Assembly (NCBI GenBank): GCA_024688365.1
Contig: JAILEG010000043.1
Location: 60,694-124,693, forward strand
Length of the DNA: 64,000 bases
DNA from: Prevotella sp.
GTDB lineage: Bacteria > Bacteroidota > Bacteroidia > Bacteroidales > Bacteroidaceae
Direction of reading: 5' to 3'
Shown: positions 63,290 through 64,000 of the stretch, in pieces
Position numbering within the stretch: the first letter of the stretch is position 1
How the letters are laid out: each line of letters begins with the position of its first letter
Made by a program: the position numbers and the translations under genes
The notes under the pieces: model-generated
What the model saw: only the letters and a program-made list of their open reading frames with translations
What the model was told of the DNA's origin: nothing
Databases searched by the model: none

Positions 63290-64000
63290 TTAATTCTTCG
63301 TCAACTCTACACGGTTATTGCCCTCATAAGTGATGAAAAGCTTAACGGTGTACTCACCAGCCTCATCCACCACCAGGTTCTTGCCTTCCTTCTCTGTGAG
63401 GTTGCCATAAGCCTTGGCATCGCCATTGGCACCACCCCATGAGATAGCCCAGTCATGGTTGACACGGAACTTCATCTCACCTGCATCGAGGTGACCGCTC
63501 CATGTCCAGGCTTTTTCAGACTCATCGAAGGTCATATCGCCGTCAATGCCCCAGTTGGCATCCAGCACGGAGCCTATGATGCTGATGGCATCAATCTTTG
63601 TCAGCTTCAGCGTACCGTTGGCAAGACTTGCCTCTACCTTATAGAAGCCCTTGCCAGGATCGGCGAAGTTACCTGTACCATTCTCGGAGAGAGAACCCTC
63701 TGTACCGCCATATTCCCAGTCAGGAGCATCCCAGCTGTCGACATGGCTGCGGAACTTGAACTCACCGTTCAGGTAGCAGTAACCCGTATAGTTGCCATCC
63801 ATCTCCGGACTGCGCACATACTGTACTGTGCCCCATCCGCTGTCATTGCCAATCTCATAGATGAACTCCTCAAAGTTTGGCTTGATAAGCTTAACCAGGG
63901 ATGTCATGTCAGAAGAGAGAAGGAATCCCTCGCCTTTCTCCAGCACCACCTTGTTGGCTACTGTAGCTGCGATGGAACGCAGTACTCCAGCCTTACCATA
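63290..64000 (-). CDS. SusE/SusF-like starch-binding outer membrane protein (partial, 5' end beyond window)
   Basis: The frame runs from the window edge to a stop at 63290, giving 236 residues with no start in view. It shows SusE/F-type binding modules: FYEIG-like VEFIYEIGNDSGWGTVQYVRS (shortened), GYCYLNGEFKFRSHVDSWDAPDWEYG, then SVLDANWGIDGDMTFDESEKAWTWSG. It ends EYTVKLFITYEGNNRVELTKN. The Trp-rich surfaces fit starch binding. The following alpha-amylase suggests a sus-type starch locus whose SusC/D genes should lie beyond 64000. Confidence 0.85.
   Translation of the reverse strand, partial: YGKAGVLRSIAATVANKVVLEKGEGFLLSSDMTSLVKLIKPNFEEFIYEIGNDSGWGTVQYVRSPEMDGNYTGYCYLNGEFKFRSHVDSWDAPDWEYGGTEGSLSENGTGNFADPGKGFYKVEASLANGTLKLTKIDAISIIGSVLDANWGIDGDMTFDESEKAWTWSGHLDAGEMKFRVNHDWAISWGGANGDAKAYGNLTEKEGKNLVVDEAGEYTVKLFITYEGNNRVELTKN

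Overview
The window comes from a member of the Bacteroidota, most likely the Prevotella/Segatella group. Three lines of sequence evidence support this. There are two SusC/SusD outer-membrane glycan importer pairs and further SusE/F-like proteins. Promoters repeatedly fit the Bacteroidota pattern TTTG - 19/20 nt - TAnnTTTG, and I saw no Shine-Dalgarno-type leaders. Secreted proteins carry a C-terminal tail of the Y-x-L-x-G-Q-R ... R-G-I-x-I kind common in Prevotella. No plasmid, prophage or CRISPR signature was found.

Left part (1-8,350): recO (cut by the window edge), tRNA-Glu, rpsT and gyrB are housekeeping genes. They are followed by a secreted GH95 fucosidase with an AraC regulator, a cysteine-rich DUF3109 protein and ung. 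From 8,640 to 13,720 there is a SusC/SusD pair with its own promoter and terminator but no enzymes. From 13,720 to 15,100 the DNA is degraded: an IS982 transposase remnant and an internally deleted AlbA_2/RecG-like gene. A WYL regulator and an SGNH hydrolase follow, surrounded by tandem repeats (39 bp, 7 bp and 10 bp units).

Middle (17,690-39,570): gpmI, a TPR/membrane signalling protein, a TonB-domain protein whose leader holds a promoter plus terminator (candidate small RNA or attenuator), rnhB, the suf iron-sulfur operon (sufB, an unknown secreted protein, sufC, sufD, sufS), and the rimP-nusA-infB operon. Next come a truncated LuxR-type regulator abutting an IS30 remnant, a large hairpin with diverged 22-bp repeats, an S41 protease, tRNA-Asn, a small lipocalin-like secreted protein, and a DUF6377-type membrane regulator.

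Right part (39,690-64,000): a ten-gene minus-strand polysaccharide utilisation locus reads susC, susD, a SusE-like gene, a small lipoprotein, GH43, GH31, a SusF-like secreted protein, a six-hairpin glycosidase-like protein, a GLUG-repeat protein and a second GH31. The gaps are 0-66 nt, so it is probably one transcript of about 18.7 kb from a promoter near 58,440. The DUF6377-type regulator lies at its far end. Upstream are a superoxide reductase that lacks half of its rubredoxin-like site, a GH53 endo-galactanase, a secreted GH13 alpha-amylase with a LacI/MalR-like palindrome in its upstream region, and the 3' part of a SusE/F-like gene that continues past the window edge. Together the genes import and break down plant or alpha-glucan glycans at the cell surface. 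The substrate of the ten-gene locus cannot be fixed from sequence alone.
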